This document shows, piece by piece, positions 47,583 through 60,470 of a stretch of DNA of 64,000 bases (its first letter is position 1; the number at the start of each line of letters is the position of its first letter). This DNA is from Brassica napus. Taxonomy: Eukaryota > Streptophyta > Magnoliopsida > Brassicales > Brassicaceae. Made by a program: the position numbers and the translations under genes. Below the pieces are notes generated by a model. The model was not told the DNA's origin. It saw nothing but the letters and a program-made list of their open reading frames with translations, and did not search any database. The stretch spans positions 29,766,770 to 29,830,769 of the forward strand of contig NC_063452.1 of NCBI RefSeq assembly GCF_020379485.1, in the 5' to 3' direction.

Positions 47583-49060
47583 CCTTCTTCGAAATGAACG
47601 TAATCTTTTATCTCACCACCTCTCAAAACTCGAATTTTATATAGAGAGATTACTTTCTTTACTTTTGGGGTTTACAAAGAGATTCCATATGTGTGTATAT
47701 ATATATAGATAGATAGACCCTGGGAAAAAAAATACTATTTACTACCTTGCCATTTTAAGTAGAAAATTATTTTATTTCTTAATTTTCTTTGACGATTTTT
47801 ATGCAAAAATTTAATGATTTGAATAGTGAAAAAAATGTTTTAAAAGATTTTAGCTATGGAAAAAAATATTGAAACTATAAAAATAAAATCCATGTATTGA
47901 CATGTGTGTTATCTCATTTTAATTTATGTTATATTTAGCTAAATTAAAACCTTTACTTTATAGTTAATTTCTTTTAGTCAATATATTGGAATAGTTATGT
48001 TTTAATTAGTAATAAATTTATAAATCAAATAATATCACTAATTCTGATCTTTGTTTCGATAAGTTTCAAAATGAAATTATATATATAAATTTTTATGTTT
48101 TAATGAAACTTAATTGAAAATTTTTATGTATTTTCTTTATAGAAAAAATAATTTAAATTAAGGTATTGATTTACTAAAAGAGATAGCTAAAGTGTAATTC
48201 AACTCAAAATATTTGAATAATTTGTAACATGGTAATAAAATTTTAAAATAAAATAAAATAATTTTTTCGTACAAATATAAATTTATTTCCAAAAACTAGT
48301 CAACTTTATCATATAGGATGCTTATTAATAAAATTAAGAGTGGTCAAATTTATCATTTAGGAAATATTATAAATTAAAAAAAATGGTCAAATTTATTATT
48401 TAGAAAATGTTATTAATCAAATAAAATTGGTCAAAATAGTAAATAAAATGTTTAATTTTATCATTTATGATATCTTATATATAAATAAGATTAAAATTGG
48501 GAAAGCAGTAAAAATAAAAGGTTATCAGTGAACACATATGTTTGTGCATAGAGATTAGTATTGTAGTTGTTGAAGGATTAAGTTGCTTGCATAAAATTGA
48601 ATCAATACTTTTGTATTTTTCAAAATAGAAAGGTAATCAGTAATATATAGTTCAATGGTTTCTGCTGGTTCAATAGTTTTCTCAATTATACATATATTAT
48701 TTTAATAGATTATGACCCAAAACAATTATTAAAAAGTTTTGAAATAAAAAAATATTTACTACGAAGTTACAACATAGAATTTATGGCCAGAGAACCCTTT
48801 CAAATAATTAAAATTGATTTGAATGAGACCAATCAATCCTTTATGGTATTATGTTTAGTTTTTGTGTCTTTTACATCATTAAAACATCCTTAGTCGTTTA
48901 ATGTTTATCCATTACAACATCTTTAGATGAATTTGTGTAGAGTTTGTGAATTTTAAGAATCCATTGTTATTGGTTCTTGGATTTTAAAAATCTTAGTAGA
49001 ATCCATTATTATTGGTTTAAGAATTTTCAAAATCCATTCAAATCTCTTGTTATTCAAAAA
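47583..49060. other. AIPP3-like upstream region and AT-rich DNA
   Basis: The leader exon and promoter of the BAH gene lie just above 47580; a (TA)n/TAGA tract is at about 47694-47715. Beyond 47750 the DNA is AT-rich with no gene. From 48960, segments with TTATTGGTTT...AAAATCCATT mark broken Harbinger-type MITEs. Confidence 0.5.
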
Positions 49061-49069
49061 TTTTAGTAG

Positions 49070-49402
49070 GGGTTATTGGTTGTTGTATTTTAATGGATTT
49101 GAAAATCCGAACTAAATATAGTGTTATTGGTTTTATGATTTTCAAATATGTATTAAAATCATGCGTTATTGGTTTAATGATTCATAAATTCTATATCAAA
49201 TCAAGTGTTATTTAATCGTACGGATTTACTAATATATTTGATTTAATAATGGATTTGAATAGATTTATTTGGATTTTTTAGTTAAAAATACAAAGACTCA
49301 AATCCGAGGGATAATCTCCGGATTTGCATATTTTACTTGGATTTATAAATACTATATGAATTTCTAAATCAATCAAAATATATAAACCAATAACACCTCC
49401 TT
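49070..49402. mobile_element. PIF/Harbinger-type MITE, about 330 bp
   Basis: The left end AGGGGTTATTGGTT and the reverse complement of the right end, AGGAGGTGTTATTGGTTTA, form inverted repeats. Inside, TTATTGGTTTTATGATTTTC-like subrepeats recur. The TTA-like target duplication is not clear. Confidence 0.6.
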
Positions 49403-49584
49403 AGTTATTATTGATTCTCTAATTCAACTAAATCTAGTGTTATTGAGAGATGAATTCTATTCATTTTTACTCATAAGACTTAACTTTCAAAATATCATAT
49501 GTATCCATGTGATTTTCAAAATCCTTGTGATAAAAATATTAGAAAACAAAATAATTATTCTTACCAAATATCTATTGCACCTTA

Positions 49585-50763
49585 AGGGGGGTTATTGGAA
49601 CCAAAATTTGGAAAGAGTTGAGTGATTGTAGAAATTGACAGATTTTTAAAAATTTAGTAGATTTCACAAATGTTTCCTAATTTCTATCAAATATTTTGTA
49701 TTGATTTCTATAGATTATTATTGATTATTAAGAATTTGCACAATATAGTTTTTTTGAAAAGTTTTTTCTTCTAAGGTACAAAAAAAGTTGTAGAAATTTT
49801 CAACAATGAATTTCGATGAGACACTATTATATTATCGTTTGGTGTGTTTACATAGACAAATGCATTTTATGGATTGGTTATTTGTGTTATGCATGGTTTG
49901 TTCTTAGTTATGTTGTGAAAATAATCGTTTTTTATCTTCATACTATGACATATTTTTAACAGTTTTGTTTTCATTGACAATTTTTTTGAGACACCACTTA
50001 TACAAACGAAAAATTATGTTAGGACACACCAACTACGAAACTTACCGACAAATAGATCTTCTGAAAATCACATGTCAAACAAGAAAAATATTATATACTT
50101 TTACATTTTTGAATATATAATTATTTTTAAAAATATTATATTTTTAATATAAATAATAATAATTAGATTTACAATTCTTAATAATTTTTTAAAAAATTTT
50201 AAAAAATAGTTTCAAAAAACATTTTCGAATTTCAAAAAGAAAATTTGAAAAAAATATTTTTTTAAAAAATAGAAAAATTATAAAAAATTTCGCATTTGAA
50301 AATAAAATATATAAGAACAACTTTTTATTTTATTTTTATTTTTTATTACTTATACATCTATACCGTAAGGGGTAAAATAGTCTTTTACATTTTTAATGAA
50401 ATTTTTTTTGGTCATTTTCTTTTTTTAATGCTATTTTTGTAACAAAATCTTTTAAAATGGCTATTTAAGAAAATTGTTCAATTTTGTATGTATAAGTATT
50501 ATTTTCTTTTTAATTTGAAAGCAAATAATAAATAATCATGCTATATGATTTAGAAAATAAATATATTTTATATTTATTTTACAAAAAATGATAGAAAAGA
50601 GGTAATACAAATTCATGAAAATCTATATCAATCTAAAAAAGTTATGATCAAATTTCATAAGTCAATGTATATAAATTTTCACGATCCACGTAACTTTTTT
50701 AAATCTATCAACTCTCAAAATTCACAAACTCTATACAAATTCATCTCCCAGTAACCTCTCCCT
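49585..50763. mobile_element. PIF/Harbinger-type non-autonomous element, about 1.2 kb
   Basis: The left end AGGGGGGTTATTGG and the reverse complement of the right end, AGGGAGAGGTTACTGG, are inverted repeats that stay similar for about 90 bases (GAGTT...TAGATTT). TTA precedes the left end (49582-49584) and overlaps the right end (50763-50765), as expected for a Tourist/Harbinger 3-bp duplication. The interior is AT-rich with no transposase. Confidence 0.65.
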
Positions 50764-51499
50764 TAGACATTTTGTCAACCACTTAGAAACCAGTTCAACT
50801 TTTAAGAAGAAAAGGAACATCTTTAAATATTCTTGGATTAGTATTATTAATGTGTTTGTTTATGTCTCTAGTTGTAAGAATTTGTGCTCGAAGTTATACA
50901 TATTTTGGTCCTTTTTTTTACTAAAATTACCTTCTGATAACAAGTATATACAATATGATAAATATTTTTGGCATCAATCGTTTTACTCTTAAGTGAAATT
51001 TTAAGTTTAACTGTCCAAAGTAAAACAGCATGAAACCTAAAATTACATTTATTGATATATTTAATTTTGTAAAAATATAATATCATAAAAATAATGAAAT
51101 TACCTGAAAAATAGTACTATCAGATTATTTTTAGATATTTTAGATATTTATAAAATTATTTAAGGATGTGTGAAAATTTATATATGAAAATAAATGAAAA
51201 TATAATTTCTTAAAATCTATGCACTTCTTAGATTAAAAAGGCATTCTTAGATATTCTAATTAACAACCTCTTCAAACCAATGAAATTTTCCATGTTTATT
51301 TGTCTTTTACAAATATCTTTGATGAATTTTAAAAAATAAATCTTTCTCTTTCCTAATCATTTTGTGATTGTCCTGATGTTTTTGTGCTGTTATTGGGGTT
51401 GTGATTTGCAATTCTCCGCAATTCCTTATATACAAGACTAATGATTGCAATGTTTGACAGTCAAACATTCCAACTGTAGTGGCTCCAAAGGTTACCACA

Positions 51500-51805
51500 A
51501 AAAGTTGCAATGACTCATCACCAAATGTTATAACAAATTTGTGGTTGTTGTGATTTTTTATTTTGTAATTCTAGTTGTGATTCACAATTGTCCACAATTT
51601 CTTATAATATTTTGAGTAAAAAAAGTATTCTTCTACATTTTTTCTATAATAGAGAAACTATATTGTATAAACATACATTGAAGCAAATACACATCTATAA
51701 TATAAACCATTTATTTCAGAGGAAAATATTTTTAAAAAAATTGGTTGGGTTGGAGATGTTCTAACATAAAAAGTTGCAATGGTTCATCACCAAATGTAAT
51801 TTGAT
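51500..51805. repeat. 36-bp direct repeat pair
   Basis: AAAAAGTTGCAATG.CTCATCACCAAATGT at about 51498-51530 recurs at about 51768-51800 with two changes. The 235 bases between them hold further TTGTGATT-type short repeats. It could be an insertion with duplicated flanks or an old tandem array. Confidence 0.6.
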
Positions 51806-52782
51806 TTTATTTGATTTTATGTAGTTAAATATGTATTATTTCATTTATAATGATATAATAATTTTGAATATTTACTTTGATTAAAAAAATAAACAATTAT
51901 AATTTAGGGAATTTGCCAAATATGACTCACAACTTGATTTTAAATACAAACCTATACCCAAACTTGAATCAAATGCAAAACTAACATAAAAGCCTTGTGA
52001 AAATACAGTCAGTCCCTTGCGACCAAACAAAAAAACAGAAGCTATTTTTACGAATATAGCTCCAGTAAGTCGTCTGAGATGCTAGAAGTCTTCTAGACGA
52101 CTTCCAACTAAGACTTCTGGTGTAGCTGATCTTAAAAATAATTTGTAATTTTTTTAAAAAATATTTTGATAAGCGAAAAATTAAAACCATGTAATTATAA
52201 ACAGTTTTAAGTGATATAAATTAAAATATAACAAAACTGAATTGTTTTCAACATAGATGAGTGTAGGTAGTGAATCATGGTATTCTTTGGTCTAGGGTTT
52301 GGCAATATATGTTGTAGTATTGTATGTATTCTTAGGGTTAGATTTTGGAAAACTTGAATGTTTTTTTAAAAAATTAAATTTTTACCTGTAAGTGTTTATT
52401 TTTGTGTATAGTAAACACTTTAGAAGTTTAATTTGATTTTATGAAGTGTTTAGTTAGTTAATTAAGTTTAGGGGTTATGTTCAAGGTCTAGACGACTTCC
52501 ATGGAAGTCGTCTGGTGAATAATTTTAGCTGGACGACTTACATGTAAGCCGTCTAAATATTCCCGCCTAAAATTTTTAAGAAAATAATTTTCCCGCTTAA
52601 ATTATTTAAACTAGACAACTTACTTGTAAGTCGTCTGGGAAGTCTTCTATTTTAGTTTCCCGCTAAAAATATTTTAATTTCCCGCTAAAAATATTAAAGT
52701 CTTCTGGGCGACTTACAAGTAAGTCGTCTAGGAAGTCGTCTAAATCAAAAATATTTTAACCTAATTGGATTTTTTGTCTCTC

Positions 52783-52844
52783 TATATAAAGAAAAATTTA
52801 CACATTCTCTCTTCTCCTCTCAAATGGCTGCAACAAAAATGTAA
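52783..52844 (+). promoter_or_regulatory. Conserved core promoter and mini-ORF of the MULE second gene
   Basis: TATATAAA at 52783-52790, then ATG at 52824 starting MAATKM and a stop at 52842-52844. The same block is at 61267/61308 (+) and 58762/58723 (-), with 39-41 bases from TATA to ATG in each. An intron-like 3' splice site TTTTTGTAG|GTTTTTCATC follows near 52967. Confidence 0.6.
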
Positions 52845-52919
52845 TGTTCATCATTCTAAAACTCTTCAACCTCTCTCTAATCTCTTTGAACTTATAAACA
52901 CTAAGCTTTATATCAATTT

Positions 52920-53660
52920 ATTGTTTTTGTCTCATGTCTTTCTCACTAATTTATCTTGTTTTTGTAGGTTTTTCATCACATGATTCTCATATTCCACTCA
53001 TTTAAAGCTAGATCTATCTATTTTAGATATGTATTTTTGTGTGTTCTATAAAAGTAGATTTATCTAATCTTCCACTCATTTTCTCTGTTTTTAAGCCATT
53101 TGAACGTTTTTAGATATGCAGGTTTTTCAGATCTGGATTTGGTTATGTAGGTTTTTCATATCTGTAAGACTTCTGGGACGACTTACCTGTTAGTCGTCTA
53201 AATATAATGCGCTAGACGACTTCCAGGAAGTCTTCCAGAAGTCGTCTGGACTTCCTGGAAGTCTTCTGACGAAGTCTTCCTTTCATAACAAATCTGAGCG
53301 TTTTGGTAAGTTTTTATGTCTGATTTTTCTTCATTTGGTAGCTTCCTGTTGTATAAAGGTCTTACTTTTTTTCCCAAACTAAAACTCTCCAGACCCACTC
53401 TAACCTCTTTGACTTGAAAACACCAAACTTTATATGAATTTTTAGTTTTGTATCATGTCTTTCTCACTAATCTATCTTTTTTTTTGCAGGTTTTTAATCA
53501 GATGGTTCTCATCTTCCACTCATTTAAAGGTAGATCTATTAATTTTAGATATGCATTTTTGTGTGTTCTATAAAGGTAGATTTATCTAATCTTCCACTCA
53601 TTTTCTCTGTTTTTAAGCCATTTGAACGTTTTTTGATATGTAGGTTTTTAAGATCTGGAA
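52920..53660 (+). repeat. Tandem duplication within MULE 2, period about 533
   Basis: CTCATGTCTTTCTCACTAAT (52931 region) through AAGCCATTTGAACG (53095 region) recurs at about 53452-53640. Each copy is followed by GACGACTTACCTGTTAGTCG palindromes. The duplicated part is the leader exon region of the second gene. Confidence 0.8.
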
Positions 53661-54233
53661 GACTTCTGGGACGACTTACCTGTTAGTCGTCTAAAATATA
53701 ATTCGCTAGACGACTTCCAGGAAGTCTTCCAAACGACTTCTAGGAAGTCTTCCAGACGACTTCCAGAAAGTCTTCCAGACGACTTTCAGGAAGTCTTCTG
53801 ACTAAGTCTTCTTCCATATCAAGTGGAGTCCATGATTTTCTTTGTAGAGGAATGATCTATAATAGTTTTGTTTGTGGTATGTTTTGTGATTTTCATGTCT
53901 ACTCTTTTAGTTGTGATTTTTTTGTAAAATCAGTAATAATATTTTCCAAGATGTAATACATGTGTTAACAATGTGTTTACACATTTACAAATCAATGAAA
54001 TAATAGACTACAATAGCCTTTCTCTTATCTTTGGATCTCCCATATGCAATAATAAACTCCAATGACATTCTTCTCATCTTAATAAACAAGAATGTTGGTA
54101 GCTTTATATTGATACAACATTTTAAGAAGCATTTTAACCCTTCTTCCAACTCATAACAATAATTATCATTAGTGTCTATAACAATAATACTTAAGAGATC
54201 AAAACAAACAATAGTAACTAGTCAAAGCATATA

Positions 54234-54590
54234 TCAATTCGAGACTACTTCCATGTAAGTCTCTGCATTGACCAGAAGATTTCCATGTAAGTCGTCTACA
54301 GCCAGACATACTTCATGCGTTATCTCGAGCAAGTTACGAACTTGTCTATCACTTGTAACATGAATAGGAGGAAGGTCTGGAGCCATCTGTTGTAATGAGT
54401 AAGTTAACTCCACAGACTCTGTGTTCATGTCCAGGTTATAATCTTCTTGAGCCATTACAACAAGATCAGCATGTGTCGAACCTTCACTCAAAAATAACAC
54501 TCTCGCTCCTTTGAAATGATCAACCACAAAATTCCAACATCCATCTTTCAACAACCATTCTCCATACACTGCATGTAACTGACGCATCAT
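54234..54590 (-). pseudogene. mudrA N-terminal fragment of MULE 2
   Basis: Starts MMRQLHAVYGEWLLKDGCW and follows the MULE 1 mudrA closely through PPIHVTSDRQVRNLLEIT. Then sequence similarity ends at a deletion junction near 54320 and the frame ends at 54234. Only the PB1-like domain is left; the DNA-binding, DDE and SWIM parts are missing. Confidence 0.85.
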
Positions 54591-54659
54591 CTGAAAAAGT
54601 CAAAATAAAACACATTTGCAAACATAGAACAAAGAAAACGAAAGTTTATTAAAGATCGA

Positions 54660-55560
54660 CGAAGACGACTTCAATCTAAGTCTTCCAGACGACTAAAATA
54701 TATGTAGTCTGGTCAACGCAGATGTTATTTTTACAATTGACTTTGAAATCTGTTATCTGAGACGACTGAAAAATAAGTCGTCTACTTTTGTTTGGTTAAA
54801 AAAAACTCCAAAAAGCTAGACGACTTACATTTCAGTCGTCATAGGTTAGTTTTGCATTTGACTGGATTATTTCAGAAGTTTGACTTTCCTGGACGACTTA
54901 CATTTCAGTCGTCTGGTGAAAAATTGAAATATCAATATTTTATTAAAACTCGACGACTTACAATTGAGTCGTCATAGGTTAGTCTTGCAATTGAAAAATA
55001 AAACTTCAATACTTAATTATATATAGATGACTTACAATTCAGTCGTCCGTCCGACGACTTACATGTAAGTTGTCCAGGATTTACAAGGTTTGACCAGAAT
55101 CTCGGAATAAAATCCTGGACGACTTACATGTAAGTCATCGGGCGGACGACTGAATTGTAAGTTGTCTGGGTATAATTAAATATTGAAGTTTTTTTTTAAT
55201 GGCAAAACTAACCTACAACGACTTACATGTAAGTCGTCGAGTTTTAATAAAATATTGATATTTCAATTTTCCACCAGACGACTGAAAAATAAGTTGTCCA
55301 GAAACGTCAAAATTCCGACAAAATCCAGTTAAATGCAAAACTAACCTATGACGACTTACATGTCTTGGTTCTTTGGAGACTTTTTTGTAACCAAACAAAA
55401 GCAGACGACTTATGTTTCAGTCGTCTCAGAAAACAGATTTCAAAGTCAATTGCAAAAATAACCTCTGCATTGACCAGACGACTTCCAGGTAAGTCGTCTA
55501 CAGCCAGACGACTTACCTGGGAATTCGTCTAGACGAACAGATCTGGAAAAAAAACTCGTT
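54660..55560. repeat. Palindromic motif array, MULE 2
   Basis: GACGACTTACATGTAAGTCG and GACGACTTACATTTCAGTCG type palindromes. A large inverted symmetry lies around about 55095, where the segment 54790-55085 resembles the reverse complement of 55105-55400. Confidence 0.85.
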
Positions 55561-55661
55561 TTTATACCTTAAATTAGTGAGATAACTTCCTTAGCACACA
55601 TAAGACTTTTCTAAGCACACAAAATCTTAAACGAAAGTGACCCACCCAGAATCGTTAGCTT

Positions 55662-55826
55662 CTATGACTCTATGAACCATAAAAAATGTAGAATCAAAAT
55701 CTTGGGTTTTTTTAGCTGAATATGGATAGAAAGTGATAGAGATGTTGCGTTTAGTTCATAAGAATGAATAAAGAAAAAGGGTAAATCAATTTTGGGAGCA
55801 TTAAGAGCTTCAAATTGGTTGTTCAT
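55662..55826 (-). CDS. Leader ORF copy in MULE 2
   Basis: ATG at 55826-55824 gives MNNQFEALNAPKIDLPFFF, the same start as at 35695. It diverges after about 18 residues. See the MULE 1 copy for the two possible readings. Confidence 0.35.
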   Translation of the reverse strand: MNNQFEALNAPKIDLPFFFIHSYELNATSLSLSIHIQLKKPKILILHFLWFIES

Positions 55827-56239
55827 GGTGGTTGGGGGTATTGATGACAATGACAATCTTGTAATTACTTGAAGATGATGAGGGTGAGAGAGTAAAAATG
55901 TCATTTTCGAAAAAAAAAAAATCTGATGGCATTTTCGTGAATTATATGAACTTGTGGGGTTAATAGGGTAAAACTAATTTCCTAAAAAAAAGGAGGTTAA
56001 TTTTGTGTTTGACTTTGAGTTTTAGGTCAATTTTGCAAAAAGCCCTTATAATTTTACTTAATACAATATTTATATTTTAACATTAGCAAGAGAATTTACA
56101 CTTTTATTATTTAACACACTTTATTAAAATAAATAGTATCTTTTATTATTAATATTATTATTTAAAATTAATTAATATGAAGCTGAACCATATTTTGTAT
56201 TTGGTTAAATATATTTACACTAGAAAATATATGAATTAA

Positions 56240-56405
56240 TAAGAGGGCTTATTTGCCAAATAACCAAGAAAAAATAGAAATTAGATTTGTAGAAAGAATG
56301 AAGAGAGAGATAGGAAGAGAAAGTAGGAGAGTGGAAGGTTTTTTTGATAGCTAGTGAATTTGTGTTTTTATATGGTTTGTAAGCCTAATTTCCTTTAATA
56401 AAAGC
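56240..56405. other. Short insertion of unknown type
   Basis: Compared with the neighbouring repeat unit (62820-62850), about 165 extra bases are present here. They begin GAGGGCTTATTTGCCAAATA and contain a GA-rich stretch (GAAAGTAGGAGAGTGG). The first bases resemble a MULE end of another family. No matching right end is evident. Confidence 0.4.
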
Positions 56406-56640
56406 TATAAATTAATAAATGAGTTTTTTTTTCAAATATGACTCAAAAATTGAAGCCAAACACAAAAATGATCCATGTTTTTTTTTTAATTTTCATTTGC
56501 CCCTAAAAATTTGAGTTATCCACGAAAATGTCATTATTTGTTTTTTTTTTTTTTGAAAATGAGTATTTTAATTTACTCATTCATCCTCATCTTCCTCATT
56601 TATTTACAATATTGTCATTGTCATCAAAACACCAACCACC

Positions 56641-56850
56641 ATGAACAACCAATTACAAGCTCTAAATGCACCTAAAATCAACATATACATCTCCATATCC
56701 TCATTTTTTACACACATAAATCATTTCCCTTTCACTTTATCTCTTATTTCATCCAAAAAACTTAACTTTTTTATTTCAAAAACTATAAGCTTATTAGAGT
56801 TACTCAAGTTCATGATTCATGGTCAAGAACGAGTGAGTAACTTATATTAA
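56641..56850 (+). CDS. Leader ORF copy in MULE 3
   Basis: Begins MNNQLQALNAPKINIYISIS, 220 bases from the left end of MULE 3, the same distance class as in MULE 1. The rest differs from the other copies. Confidence 0.35.
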   Translation: MNNQLQALNAPKINIYISISSFFTHINHFPFTLSLISSKKLNFFISKTISLLELLKFMIHGQERVSNLY

Positions 56851-58702
56851 GAAGTTATATGTGCTTGTAAAAGCTAAACATGAATTTCATCGAATCTAAA
56901 AATGACATTTGAATTTTTTCATATCTGTTTCTCGAAGATAACTTCTCTAGAACTTTGGTCAATTGCAAAACTAATATGTAAGACTTTTGATAAGTTCCGG
57001 ATATCCAATTTTGATAAGTAAGCTAATATTTACAAAGGAATACTTTTCAAGATGTCTGTTGTAGAGTAAGCTTCTCTAGAAGTCTTCCTTTGTAAATTTG
57101 CAATTGCAAAAATGACATAAATGAAAGACTTTCTAAGCAGTCTTCTACAGGAAGACTTCCGTAAAAGTTTTATACGTCAATGTTTAATAAACTTTCATTT
57201 TCTCCACAATTAAAATAAAATTTTAATATTTTTTTATTAATTTATGTATATTAGTTAAAATTGGGGTTCCTGGATGAAATTCATAACTTATTTGTCATAG
57301 TTATGAGATTTCAAATATTCATGTTTACTAATGTTTCTAGCTAATCCATGAAGACTTCTTAAGTAGCTCCTATATTGACACGAGCTAACAAATCTTAAGA
57401 AGTCTTCTACGTTAGATTTTCAAGAGTGTTAAGTAATTTCGATGTATGTTTTTAACTTTCAAAAGTATTATGTAACTTCAAGTATATCAAGTTATGTGGT
57501 TTAATATGTCTTTTTAGATCATAAGATATCATTTTTAACTTCCATGAAATTTAAATTTTCAATTTTCACTTAAAATTCAATTTTCATCTTTTGTGAATTT
57601 GACTAAGATTTCTTGAGAATTATTCTCTCTTAGTTTTAGTAAATTTGACTAAGTTTTTGTGTTGTTGTGTTGTGTTTTGCTATGAGTGGGTAGAATGGTT
57701 AAAAAAAATTCTTGGTATGTTGTATCAATAACTTCAATAATGTCAAGTACTTTTGAAAAAAGATGAACATATTGACCAAATTCTTTTGATTAACATCTTT
57801 TCAAGTTTACAAAACAATTCACAACTAAAATAGTTTACATACAAATCATAAAACAGACCATAAATTAACAAAACTATTACACATGGAGCTAGATATCATT
57901 TTTTAACATAGATAAGCTTGGACTCCACTTGACATCATCCATTTGTACCACTTTGGGCAGAAGATTTCAGAAGACTTCCAAAATACTTTGTGGAATGTCT
58001 TCTAGCATAAAATACATCAGAAGACTTCTTAGTCAAGTCTTCTAGCATAAAATACATTAAGTCTTCTGAGATTCTTCCAAGAGTCTTCTGAAAAGTCTGA
58101 CTCAGATCTGAAATAAATCTGCATATTCAAAAGCATTCAAATGGCTTCAAAACAGAAACAACTTCAAAAATATTTTTTTATGCTAAAATAATAAATAAAA
58201 CAGTCACAATAGGTTGAATCTATAACTTTTAAAAAACTAATATATAAAACACACAAAATACATATTCAAAATTTGTACCACTTTAGGAAGAAAATTTTGA
58301 AAGACTTCCCAAGAAGTCTTCCGAGACTATTCTGAAAAGTCTTTCAAAGTCTGTCTCACATCTGAAAAAAATTACAAATTTAAAAACATTCAAATGACTT
58401 CAAAACAGAGAACAATTTCAAAATTATAATTTTTATGCTTATATAATAAACAAAACAGTCACATTAGGTTGAATTTATAGCTTTTTAGAATTTAATATAT
58501 AAAACACACAAAAATACACATCCAAAGTTTATAGATCTACCTTTGAAAGAGTGAAAGATGAGAACCATGTAATGAAAAACCTGCAAAAAGAAGATAAATT
58601 AGTGAGAAGACATAAGAAAAAAATGAGAAATGGATTTAAAGTTTGATGTTTTGATGTTTAAAGAGATTAGAGAGAGGTTGAAGAGTTTTAGAGTGAGAAA
58701 CA

Positions 58703-58762
58703 TTACATTTTTGTTGCAGTCATTTTAGATGAAGAAAGAAAATGTGTAAAAATTTTTATATA
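58703..58762 (-). promoter_or_regulatory. Core promoter and mini-ORF copy in MULE 3
   Basis: On the minus strand TATATAAA (58762-58755) precedes ATG 58723, which opens MTATKM and a stop, followed by the same splice-acceptor-like TTGCAG|GTTTTTCATT near 58580. Confidence 0.55.
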
Positions 58763-58879
58763 TGGAGACAAATATTCTAATTAGGTTAAATATTTTCGAT
58801 ACAAAAGACTTTTCATGAAGTCTTTTAAGAGAATACTTCCCCCTCGGAAGGGGAAGTTTTCTAAACCGAGGGGGAAGTA

Positions 58880-60470
58880 TTCTAAACCCTAATATCAAAT
58901 AACTAACTAATAGCAAAAAAAAAACACTTTGTGAATTTTATTTTTTGAACAATCACTTCATGAAACTTTAAAATCAATTTTTAAAGTGTTTAATATACAC
59001 AAAACTAAACACATATCGGTCAATTGTTTTTTTAAGTTAAGATTTCAAAATCTAACCCTAAAAATACTGACAATACTATAACATATTTTACCAAACCCTT
59101 AACCAAGGATTATCATAATTCAATCTACATTCACTCATCTATGTTAAAAATAATTAAATTTCAATAAAATTAAATTTACACCATTTAGAAACGTTTATAT
59201 TTACATGATTTGGATTTTTTTCCTTTTCAAAATATATTTTATAAATTTTATAAATTACTTTAAGATCTAATACACGAGAAAATTTTGGAAGACTTCTAAA
59301 AGACTTCGTTTTAGGCGGGAAACCAAAATTCTACTAAATTTAGGCGGAAAATCTAAATTATACTAAAATTTAGGCGGGAATATGTCAGAAAACTTCTTGG
59401 GAAATATTTTGGAAGTCTTCCAAACCCTAAGCCAATCAAATAACTAACTAAATAGCTAAAAATAATTCATTAAACTTAAAATTAACTTATAAAGTGTTTA
59501 ATATACACAAAACTAAACACATGTAGGTTAACTTTTTTTAAATTAAGATTCCAAAATCTAACCTAAATACAAACAATACTATAATATATGTTACAAAACC
59601 CTAAATTAAAGTCATTTAGGAGTCTTCCAAACCCTATAATCAAATAACTAAGCAAAAACACTTCCTTAAACTTAAAAGAAACTTAGAAAAGTCTTTAAAT
59701 AAAGTTATTAGATAGTCACTAACACACATAAATTTCAAATTAAAAATAAAATAAAAAGTTTAGTTCAAAATCTAACCACAAAAATACCAACAATATTATA
59801 ACATATGTTACCAAACCCTAAACCAAAGGCTATCATGACTCAATCTACATTCAATCATCTATGTCAAAAATAATTTAATTTTAGTAAAATTAAATTTCCA
59901 TCATTTGGAAATGTTTATTAATACATGATTTTGATTTTTTCCCTTTCAACGTAATTTTATAAAATTTATTAATTACTTTTAAGATCTAATACATGAGAAA
60001 ACATCCCCTATAAGACTTCTGGAGGACTTCCACTAGAAGACTTCTAGAAGACTTTGATTTGGGCGGAAAACCTAAATTATTCTAAATATTTGGCGGAAAC
60101 TATAAATTCTACCAAATTTTAGATGGGATATGAAATAACTAATCAAATAACTAATCAAAAAAACACTTCCTTAACTTAAAATATATTCAGAAAGTGTTTA
60201 AATCCAATTATTAGATAATCACTAAACATATATAGGTTAAATTATTTATAAAAAATGATAAGATTTCAAAATCTAGCCCTAAAAATACCAACAATACTAC
60301 AACATATGATACCAAACCCTAAACCAAAGACTATGATGACTCAACCTACATTCATTCATCTATGTTGAAATAATTCAATTTTAGTAAAACTAAATTTACA
60401 TCATTTAGAAATGTTTATTATTATATGTTTTCAATTTTTCCTCCATCAAAATATTTTTTATAAAAATTTT
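58880..60470. repeat. Four tandem, degenerate units in MULE 3
   Basis: A segment with AAATCTAACCCTAAAAATAC, ACATATGTTACCAAACCCTA and CATTCA.TCATCTATGTTGAAA recurs starting near 59050, 59550, 59770 and 60265. The same segment is single-copy in MULE 1 (about 44015-44220) and MULE 2 (about 52195-52420, inverted). The second unit is shortened. Confidence 0.8.

Larger units (their letters stand above)
51906..56045 (-). mobile_element. MULE 2: deletion derivative, 4.1 kb
   Basis: Ends GGGAATTTGCCAAATATGAC (51907) and, reversed, GGGCTTTTTGCAAAATTGAC (56045) match the two end types of MULE 1 in opposite orientation. TTATAATTT at 51897-51905 and 56046-56054 is a perfect 9-bp target duplication. It keeps the second-gene promoter, a mudrA N-terminal fragment, the leader ORF and GACGACTT arrays, but no full gene. 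It needs transposase from elsewhere. Confidence 0.88.
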
